In this document: positions 31,401 to 44,572 of the stretch, in pieces
Layout: each line of letters starts with the position of its first letter
Numbering within the stretch: the stretch's first letter is position 1
Assembly: GCA_014706295.1 (NCBI GenBank)
Contig: JACSVZ010000004.1
Coordinates: 93,659,333 to 93,723,332, forward strand
Reading direction: 5' to 3'
DNA from: Lycocorax pyrrhopterus obiensis
Lineage: Eukaryota > Chordata > Aves > Passeriformes > Paradisaeidae
DNA length: 64,000 nucleotides
Notes under the pieces: model-generated
Told to the model about the DNA's origin: nothing
Database searches by the model: none
Seen by the model: only the letters and a program-made list of their open reading frames with translations
Made by a program: the position numbers and the translations under genes

Positions 31401-34400
31401 GTATCCCTTAACCTTGCATTGTAAAAGTATAAATGCACTACAGCTGATGTGTTGACATCATGCTTAACACTTAGTGATTACATCTTTCTTAAAAAAATAT
31501 TCTTTGAGACTACTGTCCTGGTTTACAGAGTGCCCCCAGTTTTCTTCTTAAAGCTTATCTTCCTTTTGCATCTGGTCAGACCCAAAGCGAAGTTAATTAT
31601 GTACGTTGATTATATGTTCCACACTGTAGTTTCCTGGGAATTAATTTGCCAGTGCAATTGTTTTGAATCACAAGAAACTTAAAATGGATTCTTCGAAAAT
31701 ATGGTTTAAATTGTTAAAAGAGGCAAATCTCCTTTCAGTCTAGATATTTTTTGATTTACAATAAATATAATATCCACAAATCTAACCCATGAGGCAAATC
31801 TGCTTTATGATTTTAAGTGAAACTGAAATGGGCTGATTTCTAACAGATGAGAAGTGTGAGACACCTGGTCTGAGGCTTTGTGGGCCAGTTTTGCACAGGC
31901 CCAAATCTCTGGTTTTAGTGCCACTTGCAGATCATTATCAAGCAGTGCCTGCCTGAGGTGCTGGCTGCTCCTTAGGTCAGCTGTGTTAACCTGGCTTTTG
32001 AAGAACAGAGCTAATGTGATTGTGTGGTGTATTTCCTTCAAATGACTTCTGAAACTTTTAGCCATTGTCAACCAGGTGTGACATAAGGTCTCTGGGATTT
32101 GCAGCTTTTAAACACTTTATGTAAAAATGTGAATGGGTTTCCAAAGGTTTTCCTCCTCCTCAGATGGCTGCAGTGGGAACTCACCTGTTGTTAAACACCA
32201 GAGAGCCATCTGGGAAACAGACTATACAAAATCCTAACCACAGGAAAAGACTTGATGAGAAATTGTCCTTTGTAGGTGCTGAAGACTTGAACTAATATTG
32301 ATGGATAATATAGGAAACCATCATTTCTGCTGGACTGCCCACAGAACAACTCACCTGCTCTGTGATGTCCAGTTGATGTTATGCTGGCTGCAGGGAAAAG
32401 TTAGATCACGTCTCACCCTATAAGAGAACATTTTCCTCCATGTCATTTTGAATCAGCTTTGCTGTGATTTTGCTGTGAGTGTAAATGATATTTGATCATA
32501 TTTTTACTTAATCCCACACTGATCCTATGCCTTTCCCCTCCCTCGTCGAGATCACTAAGCAGGGATAAGGAAAGAATTTTCAAAGCTGCTCAGCATTGTC
32601 CTGGCTGTCCTGGGAGCAAAAAAGGGTAAGACAGAGCTGGGAAATAGAGTCCTGTGCATCCCACTTTTTCTGCTGGATGGGTACTGCATGCTTTATGTTT
32701 GTATTTATACAGTGTTTAATGCCTTGTCTCACTGACTGTATTTTGCTTCCCTTACTCTTTACTTGTTTATATGGAGATGGGATATAGGAAGAAAAAAAAG
32801 CCTTCTCTGCTGTTTAAACAAGTAATGTGTATGTGTGACTGGAGACTACAGATAAGTGCATTCATAGAAATCCATTTTTAATAGTGATCAGGCAGGGAAA
32901 CATCATTTGTCATAAGATTACAGAGAGGAATATTTAAACCTGTTATGAAATTTTTAAAGGTCTTAAGGAGTATGATAATGATTATGCAGACTAGGTTTAT
33001 TGCTAGGTATGTAGTGAAAATGAAAATGAAAAGAAATCAAAAAAACCCCACAGTGGAAATCAATATTAACTAAGGTATTATGTATGAAATTAGTCTTGAA
33101 AATAAGAAAGTAATATTACATTTAAAAAAGGATTAAAGGGAAGCAATCATGGAGCATAATTAACTGGGCTGTTCCTTACTATTGAGGATTTTGGTGAGCC
33201 TATTTTACCTTTAATTGCCCTGACCTGTTTTTTATTTTTTTAAATGTTTCTTCAAACTAGGTACTTATTTCTTGGCTTATTCATACAGGTTGCTTTGCAT
33301 GATCTCTATCTCTGCCTCATTACCAATCTCGTGACAGAGGATGTTCACCTGCTGTGACAGCGTGTAGGGTTTACTGTGCTGGGAGCAGCACTGCAGTGGG
33401 CAACCTGACCTGGTAGTTTGCTTAACTGAGGTCACATTTTGCATCCCTTGGGCAGAGGCCAGTGGATAAATTTGCTGAATGTCTTGGATGTCCTAGGGTG
33501 CCTAACAGGGCACTGGGCACGTCTGTATGAGGCAGCTGAATTGAGCCCATCATGATCATGAGTTCATCCTTCTGGGACTGCCAGGACCCTTGGCTCAGGT
33601 CTGGTGGTTGGGAGTTGTCTCCTCCAGTTTTAAACATCAGCACTGTCGATATACGCAACTGAGCTAGTCACACTGTCTCTAGTCTGCAGGGAGAAATAAG
33701 TGCATTCAGGATATGATTCATCTATCTTATTTTAGATGTCTAAATCGGGATGGGAATGTTCCTTGCTCTGACTCCTCATTTCTTTCATTTGGTCCTGAGG
33801 TGAGACCAAGGTGACAAGCTAAAATGTAGACATTTATGACTGATCAAATGAATCCTACCCATCGAATCTCATGAGCTTCCACCACAAAATCCCCATTATG
33901 TGGAACTGCCACTCAGATGTTCCTTTTGGTGACCAGTGGTGCTTACCGTGTAAAGTTATGAGGGGTTGTACAAGGTTTTGAAGGAGGTGTGACCTCCAAT
34001 AGAAGAGCATGACATGCGATGGGTGACTTTTTGTCACACGGTGGATCTGGATGCCCCTTCTATCACGCAGCCCAGTGTGGTACCGACTCATGAGTCACAC
34101 TCAGGAAAAAATCAATGCCCTGCCTGCAGAAAATAACTCTCATTTCTTCCCTTCTCAAACTGGCAGTTATGATCACTGTGTGAGAGGCAAGCTGAATTTG
34201 TTCTTGCTTCTCTTTCTTGCAGGAGAGACAGAGACAACGGTTGCCTGGCATTTTTTCTTTCTTCCCTGCAAACAGTGATGTTTGCCTTTCCTTGTCTGTG
34301 CTGCAAAGCAATAAATTGCACCTCCAGGAGAGGCAATGGACACCAGAAAGAAGAAACCACAGGCACAGACATGGCAGAGACCATTCCAGTGACTTCCATT

Positions 34401-35014
34401 CACAGAGGTTCTCATTTGACTAGTTACAGTAGAAAAAACTCAACAGAGAAGCACGGTGTGTGTGTGTTCCATAGACCAGATGGGAACTTGCCAGACTGAA
34501 TGTTTTAAAAAGATTACTGATTTCCTGCTTGCAAATGTAAAATCAAACAATTGTTCCTGATCTGGGGAACAGCATTTGAATCTCCTCAATCATACACTGT
34601 GTGTGATATCTCTGCCCTTTTAAGTGTGTGTTGGGGTAAAATGCCATTGTAGAAGAGTGTGAGACATCCTGTGGTCCTGTCACAACAGTCACTGCTGATC
34701 AGCAGAGAGCGGGCCAGGCCTGCAAATCCAGCAGCATCATTGGGGAGCACAACTGCATTGTAACTACTGAGAGGACAAATGTCTAGTGATGCGTCATGAA
34801 AATGCTTTACTGAGGTGCTGGTATTATACAGACAACATATTTCTTTTTAATTTGACGGAAGAAGCTTTTGTCTGCTGTGATGACATAGGAAAGGCTGAAA
34901 GATTCACTCTCTCAAGGTTAATTGCAATCAGATATTTGATGCAATTAATTTTAACAGGGGAAGAGAATCACAGGTCAGAAGAGAGAAAGGGTAGGTTAAA
35001 AAATATTTAGATGA
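25467..35014. other. Intergenic sequence downstream of COLEC11; no gene recognised
   Basis: AT-rich DNA without recognisable exons on either strand. Slightly GC-richer patches at about 27890-28260, 29170-29980 and 33300-34420 carry open frames (131 codons at 29175 plus, 117 codons at 29625 plus, 78-95 codons around 33.4-34.4 kb on both strands) with no domain I can name. They could be old repeats or non-coding RNA exons. Allantoicase (ALLC), the mammalian neighbour, was looked for by its conserved motifs and not found. Confidence 0.5.
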
Positions 35015-36110
35015 ATTAGAAATGTTCTAGTCAGCAGGGTCAGGTGAAATCTGGTTGAAGGTTGCCAAAGCAATTGCTGAACTATTAGTGACTGTCTTTG
35101 GATGTTTGTGGAGGACCAAGAGGTCTCAGAGCCCTAGAGAAGCCTCCAGATAGTACCTGTATTTAAAGAAAAAGAAATATAAAGTAACTCATCAGGCAGA
35201 TAAACTAGGATATCAGAGCAAATATCTAAACAAATAAGTGAAAGCACCAAGTAGATCATAAAGTGATGGAGATAATTATTGTGGATTTGTCAAGAACAAA
35301 TCGCATCAAATCCACCTTTATATATTTGGCTTCTTTGCTGATCTGGTAGATGTAGAAAAACAGTGAGAGGTTGTATTCTTAATGCTCATATGCCAAATGG
35401 GGTATAGCTTTGAGTCATTGCTATAAAGTGAGCGCACTGCTTAAAAAAACCTGCTAAGAGATATTACCAGTGCTTTGGGGTAAAAACAAGAGGACATTTG
35501 AAGTAAGAGTTCTGTGAGGTTTATCCTGAACACAATTCTACTCAGTATTTATGTTGCTGTTTTCAATGACGTAATGAAAGAGTAAGGAGGACTACAAGAG
35601 TTGTGGGAGACAGTATCATATTAAAAATTGATTTTTACTGCGTGGAAAATTGCCAGATATCAACGAATGAAATGCAATAACAGAAAGGGACAAGTATCGT
35701 ACATAAGAAAAAGTGACCAGATGCCTCAGAATATGTGAAAGACAAAGGAGGCTGGGAGGTTTAGGGTTAATGTCAGTGCTAAACTGCAAAAGATTTAAAG
35801 ATTTTTTTTGTTTATCAAGATATTTCAGTCTGGGATATACTCATAAGGACATGGAAGGGAGTTAATTTCTTTTCCATTGTATAGTTGAGGTCTCAGCTGG
35901 AATAATGGGCTCACTTCCGAGCAGTGGATACAGACAAAGTGTAGGGAATCCAAAGGTGAAACAATAAAACTGATGAACAGCTGGCAAATGTGACCTGTGA
36001 AATAAGCTCCATTTGATCTAGAGAAGACTTAAGTAAGGAAGTGTATGATGCAAGTCTATGATGATGAAGAGTAAAGACTCTTTATAATGATGATAACTGA
36101 TTATTTCCAG
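35015..36110 (+). mobile_element. Very old, heavily decayed CR1 LINE (reverse-transcriptase region), sense
   Basis: No ORF remains, but the order of short matches to old reptile/bird CR1 ORF2 is consistent: GAGGACCAAGAGGTCTCAGAG (RT N-terminal part, about 35110-35130), GGATTTGTCAAGAACAAATC (HGFVKNKS motif, 35284-35303), CTGATCTGGTAGATGTAGAAA (about 35338), TCAGTATTTATGTTGCTG (about 35542), TGAGGTCTCAGCTGGAATA (about 35886) and GATCTAGAGAAGACTTAAG (about 36017). The spacing fits roughly 1.1 kb of one element. Numerous substitutions and indels indicate great age, probably before bird diversification. Confidence 0.7.
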
Positions 36111-37388
36111 TGTCTGCTCATGATGTGGCATGAAAAAATAAGTTAGTTGTGAAGCCAACAGGATATTTTGGATACCGGAAAAAATCTAACAAAAGGGACA
36201 CTTAAACTTTAATATAGTGAATCATTGCTATCTATCTATTATTGTTATTATTACTATCATACTTCTGTGTTCTTCATGGAAGTATTGCCACATTATTTGC
36301 AAAAAAGTCTTCTTACCTTATTTTAAAAGCAAGATAAGCTGAATCTGGTTCCTTTCAGGCCCATATGTCCAGTGCCATGATGCTATGGCTTCTTTCACTG
36401 GCAGAGCGTAGTGTGGCAATGCTTGATAATGAGTGCAAAGCAGAACTGTGCAAAAGGGATTTTGAGCCTTCTCAGCCAGCTCTGAGCTGATCTGGCTGCC
36501 TACCTGTGCCTGCCTAGCATCAAGGATGCACAATTATGCTGACTTCCAGTAGCTGTGAGGAATTTGTTGATTTTCCTATCCAAATCCCTTGCAGTTCTCG
36601 TTTGTAGCTCAGGCTCCTTTGGGCCAGCTCAGCACCAGGGGCAAATCAAGTAATAAGAGGCTGGGCTCCTGTGGCTGGTAATGCTGTGCTGTGCTCCTGG
36701 CACGGTGCAACACAGGCCATAGGCAGCCAGGAGAAGGTGCCCCACATGAAATCCTGCTGTGAGTGTGTTAGGCTAACTTCTGCAATGCTAAGATATAAAT
36801 AGCCATATGTGTTTACACTGCAAAAGAATTACACCCGCACACGTACAATATCACTCCAAAATAAGGAAACATAAACTTAAAGTTTGGTCTTTTAGAATCA
36901 AGATTAAGTCCAGAGATTGTTTGCTGCTTAGAGGTACAGCTTTCCTTTGGGATCTCTGTAGTATTTTCCAGACTTTGATCTCTGAGCTGACAGTCTCTAG
37001 CAGATACTAGAGAGACAACAGGCATAAAGTAATTATTATTTTAAGGTTTCTAAGTAATATTTTTGAGAGGCTAAATTGCATTTCATGGAAATGTAAGGGT
37101 AGTTCTACTAGAATTAATGGTTCAACTTAAATATTTGTTTTCTAAAGTAATGTCAAAGAACCATTGTAGATGTTTCAAGTAGAGCTTCACAACATTTGCT
37201 TTTGCTGAGGGTGGCTCCAACTAATTTTGTCCTATACCTTTTGGTACTTGTATGGGAAGAGCCAATCAAAAGATGTTCCTTTGCATACTGTGGGTGCTTC
37301 TCACAAATCCACAGACCTCTACTGTAACTCATCCCTCTTCCTGCTCTATTCAGATGTTGCTTCCCTGTTCCAAGACTGTATGGCCCTA
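36111..37388. other. Intergenic sequence, nothing recognised
   Basis: AT-rich sequence with short open frames on both strands. No domain, repeat tail or splice-consistent exon stood out. Confidence 0.45.
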
Positions 37389-38036
37389 TGTGCTGGTTTG
37401 GCCAAAATCTAGCAATATATCCTCTGAGAGGAAACCAGGTTACAACCACCCTTCCCCCCACAGGGTTCGGGGAAAAAAAAAGATATTTTCCTCGAAGGAA
37501 AGTGAAAGAGATTAAAAACCTATTTATTTAACAACACACAGGAAAAGGATAATAATGCTAAATAATGAAATGAAATCTCTCGCTATAGAGAGAAACCTGG
37601 GAAGATTTCAGAGTCCTTCTGTAGGTGTGGTCTCTCTCCTCCTCGGAGCTGGGTCGGCGAGGGCCCACCCCCCGGGCCTCTGGGAAAAATTCTCCCGATG
37701 TGTTCTGATGTTGTTGAACAGTCCAGAAGAGAAGAAGGGAAAAACCAAAGTCCCAGGAAACAAAGTTCAGCTTTCCGTCTCACGCCGGGAAGAGAAGGAA
37801 AAAAAAAAACCGAAACCGCTGGCTGAAGAAAGCAAGCAGGGTGCTCCCTCCTGCTGCTGCAGCCAGAGAACGCAGAGCAGTGTATCTCTGTGTCCTTGGG
37901 AAACTGTTTTGAAAAGTTCGTTTGGTTTTTTCTTTTCTCCAGCTCAGTTTAAAGGCACAGAAAAGGCACAATATTACTTTTTGGGCATAGAGCATGATAG
38001 GGGATACACATGATAGAGTCACCCCAAGACACCCTA
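37384..38036 (-). mobile_element. Solo LTR, family X copy 2, with perfect 5-bp target duplication
   Basis: The LTR (37389-38031, 643 nt) starts TGTGCTGGTTTGGCC and ends CACCCCAAGACA on the plus strand, so it lies on the minus strand. It is flanked by perfect CCCTA repeats (37384-37388 and 38032-38036). It matches the copy at 19590-20213 along its length, including an identical run of about 69 nt (37498-37566 against 19694-19762). A small insertion and an A-run near 37800 distinguish it. The 5-bp duplication points to an ERVL-type integrase. There is no internal sequence. Confidence 0.93.
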
Positions 38037-41000
38037 TTACTCCTTCTTCTGACACTGCACTGCTCCTTTTCCCACACTACCATGTGTCCTCCTGCTCAGG
38101 AAGTAAGTGATGCACGGCATCAACTGTTGGACTCAGCCAAAAGAAGAGGCAGAGTTAATACAGGGTATGTTTTTCTTAGAAGGTTTCAGTGGGCTTTCCA
38201 ATGTCCACATGGATTGCCCTGTGGTCATCACTCTAGTTTACGTTCTCCAAAATGGTGTTCTGACAACTGATGATCAAAACACTGGAAGTAAAGCACAAAG
38301 TCTCTGACTGAAAAAATATCTCAGCATTTCCCTAAATCTATTGCTCGTGTCTCTGATGCAGACAATGTTCTACACCAGCACAAAAACCTTTCCTAGGATA
38401 AAACTGGGCCATCCGGAAGTCTAAGGTATGCAGGCCATGGATAGAGACCCCCTTTTGCCCTGTGGCTCTAACACAGTCCTTCCTATCTGGTCAAGTGCTC
38501 TGGGAATCACCCCTAACAGTAAAAATTATGATTGTGGTAAGTATATCTTCTGATAATATGACTCTGCAATAAAAACATGATTATTTATCAACCTTGCATG
38601 CTTGAAGGAAATATCACTTTTAAAAACTTAAATTCTACAATTCTCTGTCACCTAACACATGCCTCTTATGTTTTTCAGTAGTGTGTATTGTAAAACACGT
38701 GGATAGTAAAGCAGTATCTTGAGTAGATGTCAAAGTGCTTTTTGAAACTAACAACTAATTCCAGTCATATCAGTTTTCTTGGCTGCTGAAAGGGAAGAGA
38801 AAAAATTGCAGACATGCAAAACAAGTGATCTTTTACACTCCAGTCATCACAAAGCAGAAAAACTCAGTATTTACCTGACTTCCTATATGTGAAAGAAGAT
38901 ACAAAATAAGAGTAAACTTCTTTTTCTAGGTGAAGATCAAAAAGTGTTTTATAGACTGTAAAAATTAAGGTTCTCGACATCCCTCTGCATTAGGTAATGA
39001 TCTAATTTTTCGTGTGGGAGAAACTAAGGCACAAAGGAATCATCAGATTTATGAACCATATCATTGCAAGCCTGTGATAAAAATCAGAATAAGCTCTGAA
39101 AATCTTCAGCATAGTCTTTTGCTTTAATTAAAGCTGTTTCCTAAAATAAGTGGTTCTCAGCAATTTTAGTAGATGTACAGGTTGAAATTCTGCTAATATA
39201 ACTCATTGAAGTTTATATTGAATATTTTAAAGCTTGGAAATTAGGTTCTTGTCTTATGAGGATGGGCACGAACAGCCTACAGCAGAGCTCATAAAAAGAA
39301 AGTTCATTTTTGTTCAGCAAAACACTCTCGTCCCTATGCTTTACCATAAACTAGCATAATCCCCCTTTTTTCGTGTGCCTTTGAAGTAAATGGAATTATG
39401 TACTATAAGGGAGAGATTGTTAATGAAAAGATGAAAAAATGTCCTGCTAAATTGCTTTGTATATGAAATCTCATGCTTATATCCATGAAAGAAGAGAGAT
39501 TTTATTCTTTAAAATTATTCGTAATTAAAAGATTGTTTTTATGGTGCATTACTGAATCATTAAAAATCAAAAGGGGGAAAAATTGAACTAGCTGGTAGAG
39601 AAGTGGCAGGTGGCTGCTGTTTTTGGCAGATGTGTATCTTGGAACCTAACTCTTTGCAAGTGTCATGTGAAATAACTGAATTTATTAGAAGTAGGAATTG
39701 CACACACAGAAGCTGATGACCCTGAGAAAATATGCAGGCAGCTTTGGGACTGCAGGCTAGAAATTACCCTTCCTATCTGTATTCAAATCCTGTGAAAACA
39801 CTGATAGATTTAGCTGCAGCAATTTCAAATGTTGCTTCTCCTGCCTGCCCTATTTCTCTGACAGAGCTTGCCTCTACTGAGCAGAAGAGGCAATATGGGA
39901 CAGGTTGTGCCCACTCCTGGCCACACCTTGCATATTGACACAGTTCTCTCTTCACAGTGGATGGGGTTAAAACACTGAAATGGGGCGACTGAAGTGAAGT
40001 ACAAATCCAGTTCTTACTGTCAGGACAATGACAGCAGTTTCTGTCAGAAAGGGGGGAAGAGCTTGACCAGTAATGTCCTCACCAGCAGGAGGTAAGGCCA
40101 TTTCACTGCCCTGCTCCTGCAGTGGCCCCGTTTCACGAGCTACCTGGCAGGCTGCTTTTGCAAGGATGGACATGCCTGTGCTGCCTTGCCCTGAATTGCA
40201 GAGGAGGCTGGACTGACTTCTGGAGGTCACCTGGTCCAAGCTCCTGCTCAAAGCATGGCTAACTCCACACATGGCATGTGCGCTGGCAGACACTAACATT
40301 TAATCTGTAAACTAATTTAATGGAGCTTTTCTTTTTCGTGTGATCTTCAAGACTAGTCCACTTTTATACAGTAGGAACACAGAGCACAAAAAGGTGATTT
40401 TTTTTTTTTAAGTGAAAAGTGATTGGTCATAAATGAAAGCTGATGTGTAGGTGCTTTTTGTTTATTTGTTTTACTTACAAGTTTTCACAAAGTATTAAAT
40501 TTCTGATTTCTTTTTTTTTCTTGATAAACATTGTTTACTTCAGGTGAGATTTTTGCTTCATCAGAAGAACTATTAAAGGTACAGCAGACTGACGGTCAGT
40601 TTGCCCAGGAGTAGAGAGCTTGCATATTATTAAAAAAAAAAAAAGGGTGGGCAAGACAAGAAGTAATCATGATGTGCATAAACAAAGAGGTAGTTCGTGT
40701 GTCCACTTTCATGTTGGTATTAGACAGAAATTGTCAACGCTACAATAAATGTTAGGATTTTTACTCATGTTCTTTTACCTCTGATATTTGTTATTCTTGG
40801 ATGTCAGCTTTGCAGGTGAGGCAGGTTGAACTTTGCATATTTGCTATAAGCAGAGGTAAGATAAGCTGCCAACCTCTCCTGAAGATTATGTGTGGTCCTG
40901 GAGCCCCACTGCAAGCTTGAAACATCTGAATGTCATCCAATATGGCAAGAAACAAAAGTTCCCCAAAGAAAATTGGTACAATTAAGTACATAAAGGACAA

Positions 41001-44000
41001 AGGATTCTAGAGGGTGGATCAATAAGATGCAAAAATGATGACCAATGTGACAATCAAGATTTTGAAATTGTAGATGGAGTGAAAATTTATGAGCATTTAG
41101 TTTTCATTCCTCAACTGCTCACTTCAACTGTCATGAAGCAGACTGTGGTGAGCAAACTTCAGTAGAGGATGCGCTAACTATTTGAACCATATTTGCGTTC
41201 TTGCTCCAACTTGCCCTTTCATTTTTGATAATGACAATGTTTCGGCAGCATTCTTCTTCTTTGGACAAGAAAAACAGGTAAGTATATTTTGGAGTGTCAG
41301 CAAACCTTTCAGAATTGCAGGTGAAAATTGAGAGAAGCAATGAAATTTGACAATTGTCAAGATCAAAGCTAACCTCCAGTTGGCCAGAGGACCAGCAGGC
41401 CCTTGCAAAACCCTTTTTTTTCTTTTTCAGTTAAAAATCCGACACAAGGACAAAATTTCAGGAGCACAACAATTAGTATGAGGCATAATTTATAAGACAA
41501 AACTGGTAAAATTAAAATGCATTTTTCAATTTTTTGTCCATCTTGTAAAAGAGCATCTGTGACAGTATTGCCAGTAAGATGAAGAGCTGAGAAAGGAAGC
41601 TACTGGGAATGTCTGGAGAGCTGAGTTACTAAGGAACTCGTTACCCATGTGACTCAGAGAGCTTGGGAAGCTGCTGAGGTAGGATGTTTGGTGCTGCCTG
41701 TCGCATGTGGAGCCAGCTGGCTGCAGAGTAAGGCAGTAGCTCCAGAGAGTTCATCTTTGTTGTATTATCTTGATTTCCAGCTGTCCAGGGAATTAATTGC
41801 TAAACCTTACCAGCTCCTTTACGAGCTTGGATGGTGGCTGAGAACTCTGCCAACCAGACTGTTTATAAAAATCCCACAGAGCTCAAGAGACTGAGCAGCC
41901 AGGAGTTGGCTGGAAAAAGGACTTTAGCAGCCAAGTACCCAGGAGATGGGCAGTGGGCAGGGTGACCACAAATGAGTAGATTTTCCTCTCTCAAGGGTTG
42001 CAACTGAATTGGCATATCCCCGCAGAATGCTTTGGTCCTGTCGAATCCATTATTTTCTGATGACTGTGGGGAAATGTCTGAAAAGTTCCAAATCTAAAAA
42101 AAATACCCAGTAAAAATCTTCATGTTTATTTTCTTATTTTTTTTACATAATGCAGTGATAAGATATACAGGCAGATTTTTTTTCATCCACTGAAAATGCA
42201 GATCTTCAGCTTTTATACACTCTTCTGTTTAACCAGTAGGTAAAATTAATCTGTGTTGGGCTGTGAAGAGTTTTGTGTATATCTGAGTACTTGTTGTGGT
42301 GCCACAAGTCTATTCTTCAATGGTTCCTATAGCCAGGAAATATTCATTTTTTCCTACTTTTCACTGAAATATATTAACTCTGAGAATTTTCCTAAGCTTG
42401 ACAGTGGCCATAGTTATTATCTCAAAATACAGGTGCATTCAGACTGAAGGTCTGCAACTGAATAATTTTACTACTCAAATTTAGATTTTGGTGTGAATGT
42501 TCAAAATGGTACTTTTAATAAAATAAACTGGTCCAAAAGTCCGGATAAAACCGACCAAATCTTCAACTTCCTTCCTTCACAGATCCGGATCCCCACAAAG
42601 ACATTTCTCAGTTGTTTTTTTTTTTTTTTGTGCTTACTATGTATACTTAATCTCTGTTTTAAACCATACATTTATGGTTTACATATATTGGATACAATAT
42701 CTCCATTTTCAGCTAGTCACATACTTTCTTCTCAAGAGTTTTTTAATTAAACGTCTCCTTTCATATCTAAAGGTAAAGAAAGTTTGACCACTTCCCTTTT
42801 CCCTAGTCTAGTGGTTTTCTGGAAGCCAAATTAGTAAGTGAATGCTATCCCTAAGCAATAAATAAATCTAATATAAATATTTTCACAAGGTTTTGATTAC
42901 ATACAAATTCTTTGAAAGAAAATTGGGATATATTATGGGGTTTTTGATTGCTTTGCAGATGTAATTTTGTTTCACAACCTGCATTTGTAAATAGTTCTCA
43001 ATGTTGCCACATTTTCATGTGCTAAAAATAATAACTGCATTTAAGTTTAGAGACTGTGCATATCTCTTTATCTTAATTACAAACAAAAGAAAACTTATAT
43101 TCTCTACTTTTTTCCATTAACAGGCATGATTAGTCCATTACCCAGCTGTGAGCACCTGGCCTTATCTGTTGTTGTGAGTCAAACATTTTTCTGTTGGAAA
43201 CTGTGTTCCTCTTATACCAATTCAAGCAGCATGCTTGGAGCAACTTAAAAGACTAGTTTTGAAATAAGGTAAAATACTAGTTTCTGAGAAGTTACTAGAA
43301 TTCATAGAGAAAGAGCTATTGGATCATTACATTGTATCGTTAAGGCCACAAGTATGCTATTTTAGGAGGAGCTGGATTTCAGAGTTCATAGGTGATGTAA
43401 GCAATTCCTTAAAACCTGACATTTGGATAAAAATAATGTTGCAATAGCTATGTCTTATCAAGGAAAAAATGGCAGTGGGAATGCAGAGGGAAGAAACAGC
43501 AGCTGATTTCATTGCTTTTTAACACATATATTTTTTGCAGGGTTTGCCATTAATAGGTGTTTTGAAGATCATATCTTCTGGCTGTAATAAGAAAAATCCG
43601 TCATATGGGATACAAGGCCAGCAACCAGCAGCCATACAGAGAACCTTTTTCCTTACAGGATTCCTGAGCTGCATCCATAAAAACAAACGAAGAACCACCC
43701 TCAGAAGAAGACTGCGGAATGAGAGCGGGACAAATCTGCCTGTGTGCCTCTATCTCTTTTGTCCTGTGATGGCTGAGATGTAACAGCCTGAACACAGCCC
43801 AGGTCACACAGGTGTCGGGTACCACCGTGGTTTTCCGTCAACACTTTTTTCCACAGCTCCCTCTGAGATCTTCTTCTTGCCTGGCAGATCTACTCCAGCT
43901 TCACTGCCAAGGAGTGCTTTGTGCCTGGCAAAAGGAACTTAATTTTTAAGAAAATATAAAACCAAAGAACTCAGGTGTTTTGAAAGAATTAGCTAAGTTT

Positions 44001-44173
44001 TTTTTCCATTAGAGGTAATAGCTCAGACGGACCTTCATATTCAATGTTACTATGTAATTTTCTGTTTTGACCACTCAGATGAGATGCAGTATCACTTCTT
44101 TAGTTGTGTGATAACTATGGAATGCAAGTTTTTTATTGTGTCTACACTATTTTGAACCAGCATCCCCTTAAAC
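38037..44173. other. Intergenic sequence; one possible CR1 scrap, otherwise nothing recognised
   Basis: AT-rich DNA. Around 40190-40275 a short piece (GGAGGTCACCTGGTCCAAGC) resembles an antisense CR1 3' region. Small A-runs occur at about 40628-40643, and a T-run occurs at 42614-42630. Open frames at 39967-40299 (minus), 40791-41000 (minus) and 43535-43783 (plus) have no recognisable domain. Confidence 0.45.
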
Positions 44174-44572
44174 AGCTGAGGGAGCCAGGGTTGTTTAGCC
44201 TGGAGAAAAGGAGACTCAGAGGTGACCTTATCACACTCTACAACCTCCTGAAAGGTGGTTGTAGTCAGGTGGGGGTTGGTCTCTTTCTCCAGGCAACAAC
44301 TGACAGAATGAGAGGACACAGTCTGAAGCTGCGCCAGGGGAAATATAGGTTGGATATTAGGAAGAAGTTTTTTACAGAAAGAGTGATAAAGTACTGGAAT
44401 TGTCTGCCCGGGGAGGTGGTGGAGTCACCATCCCTGGATGTGTTTAAAAAGAGATTGGATGTGGTACTCAGTGCCATGGTTTAGTTGAGGTTAGGGCATG
44501 GGTTGGACTTGATGATCTTGAAGGGCTCTTCCAACCTGGTGATTCTGTGATTCTGTGATTCTGTGATTCTGT
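44174..44572 (+). mobile_element. CR1 LINE 3' fragment with intact octamer tail, sense
   Basis: An open frame (44104-44484) matches the CR1 ORF2 end: [17 protein letters not shown], then [33 protein letters not shown]. The 3' UTR reads GGTTGGACTTGATGATCTTG and ends with four perfect GATTCTGT octamers (44541-44572). It is 5'-truncated, well preserved and therefore relatively young. Confidence 0.94.
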
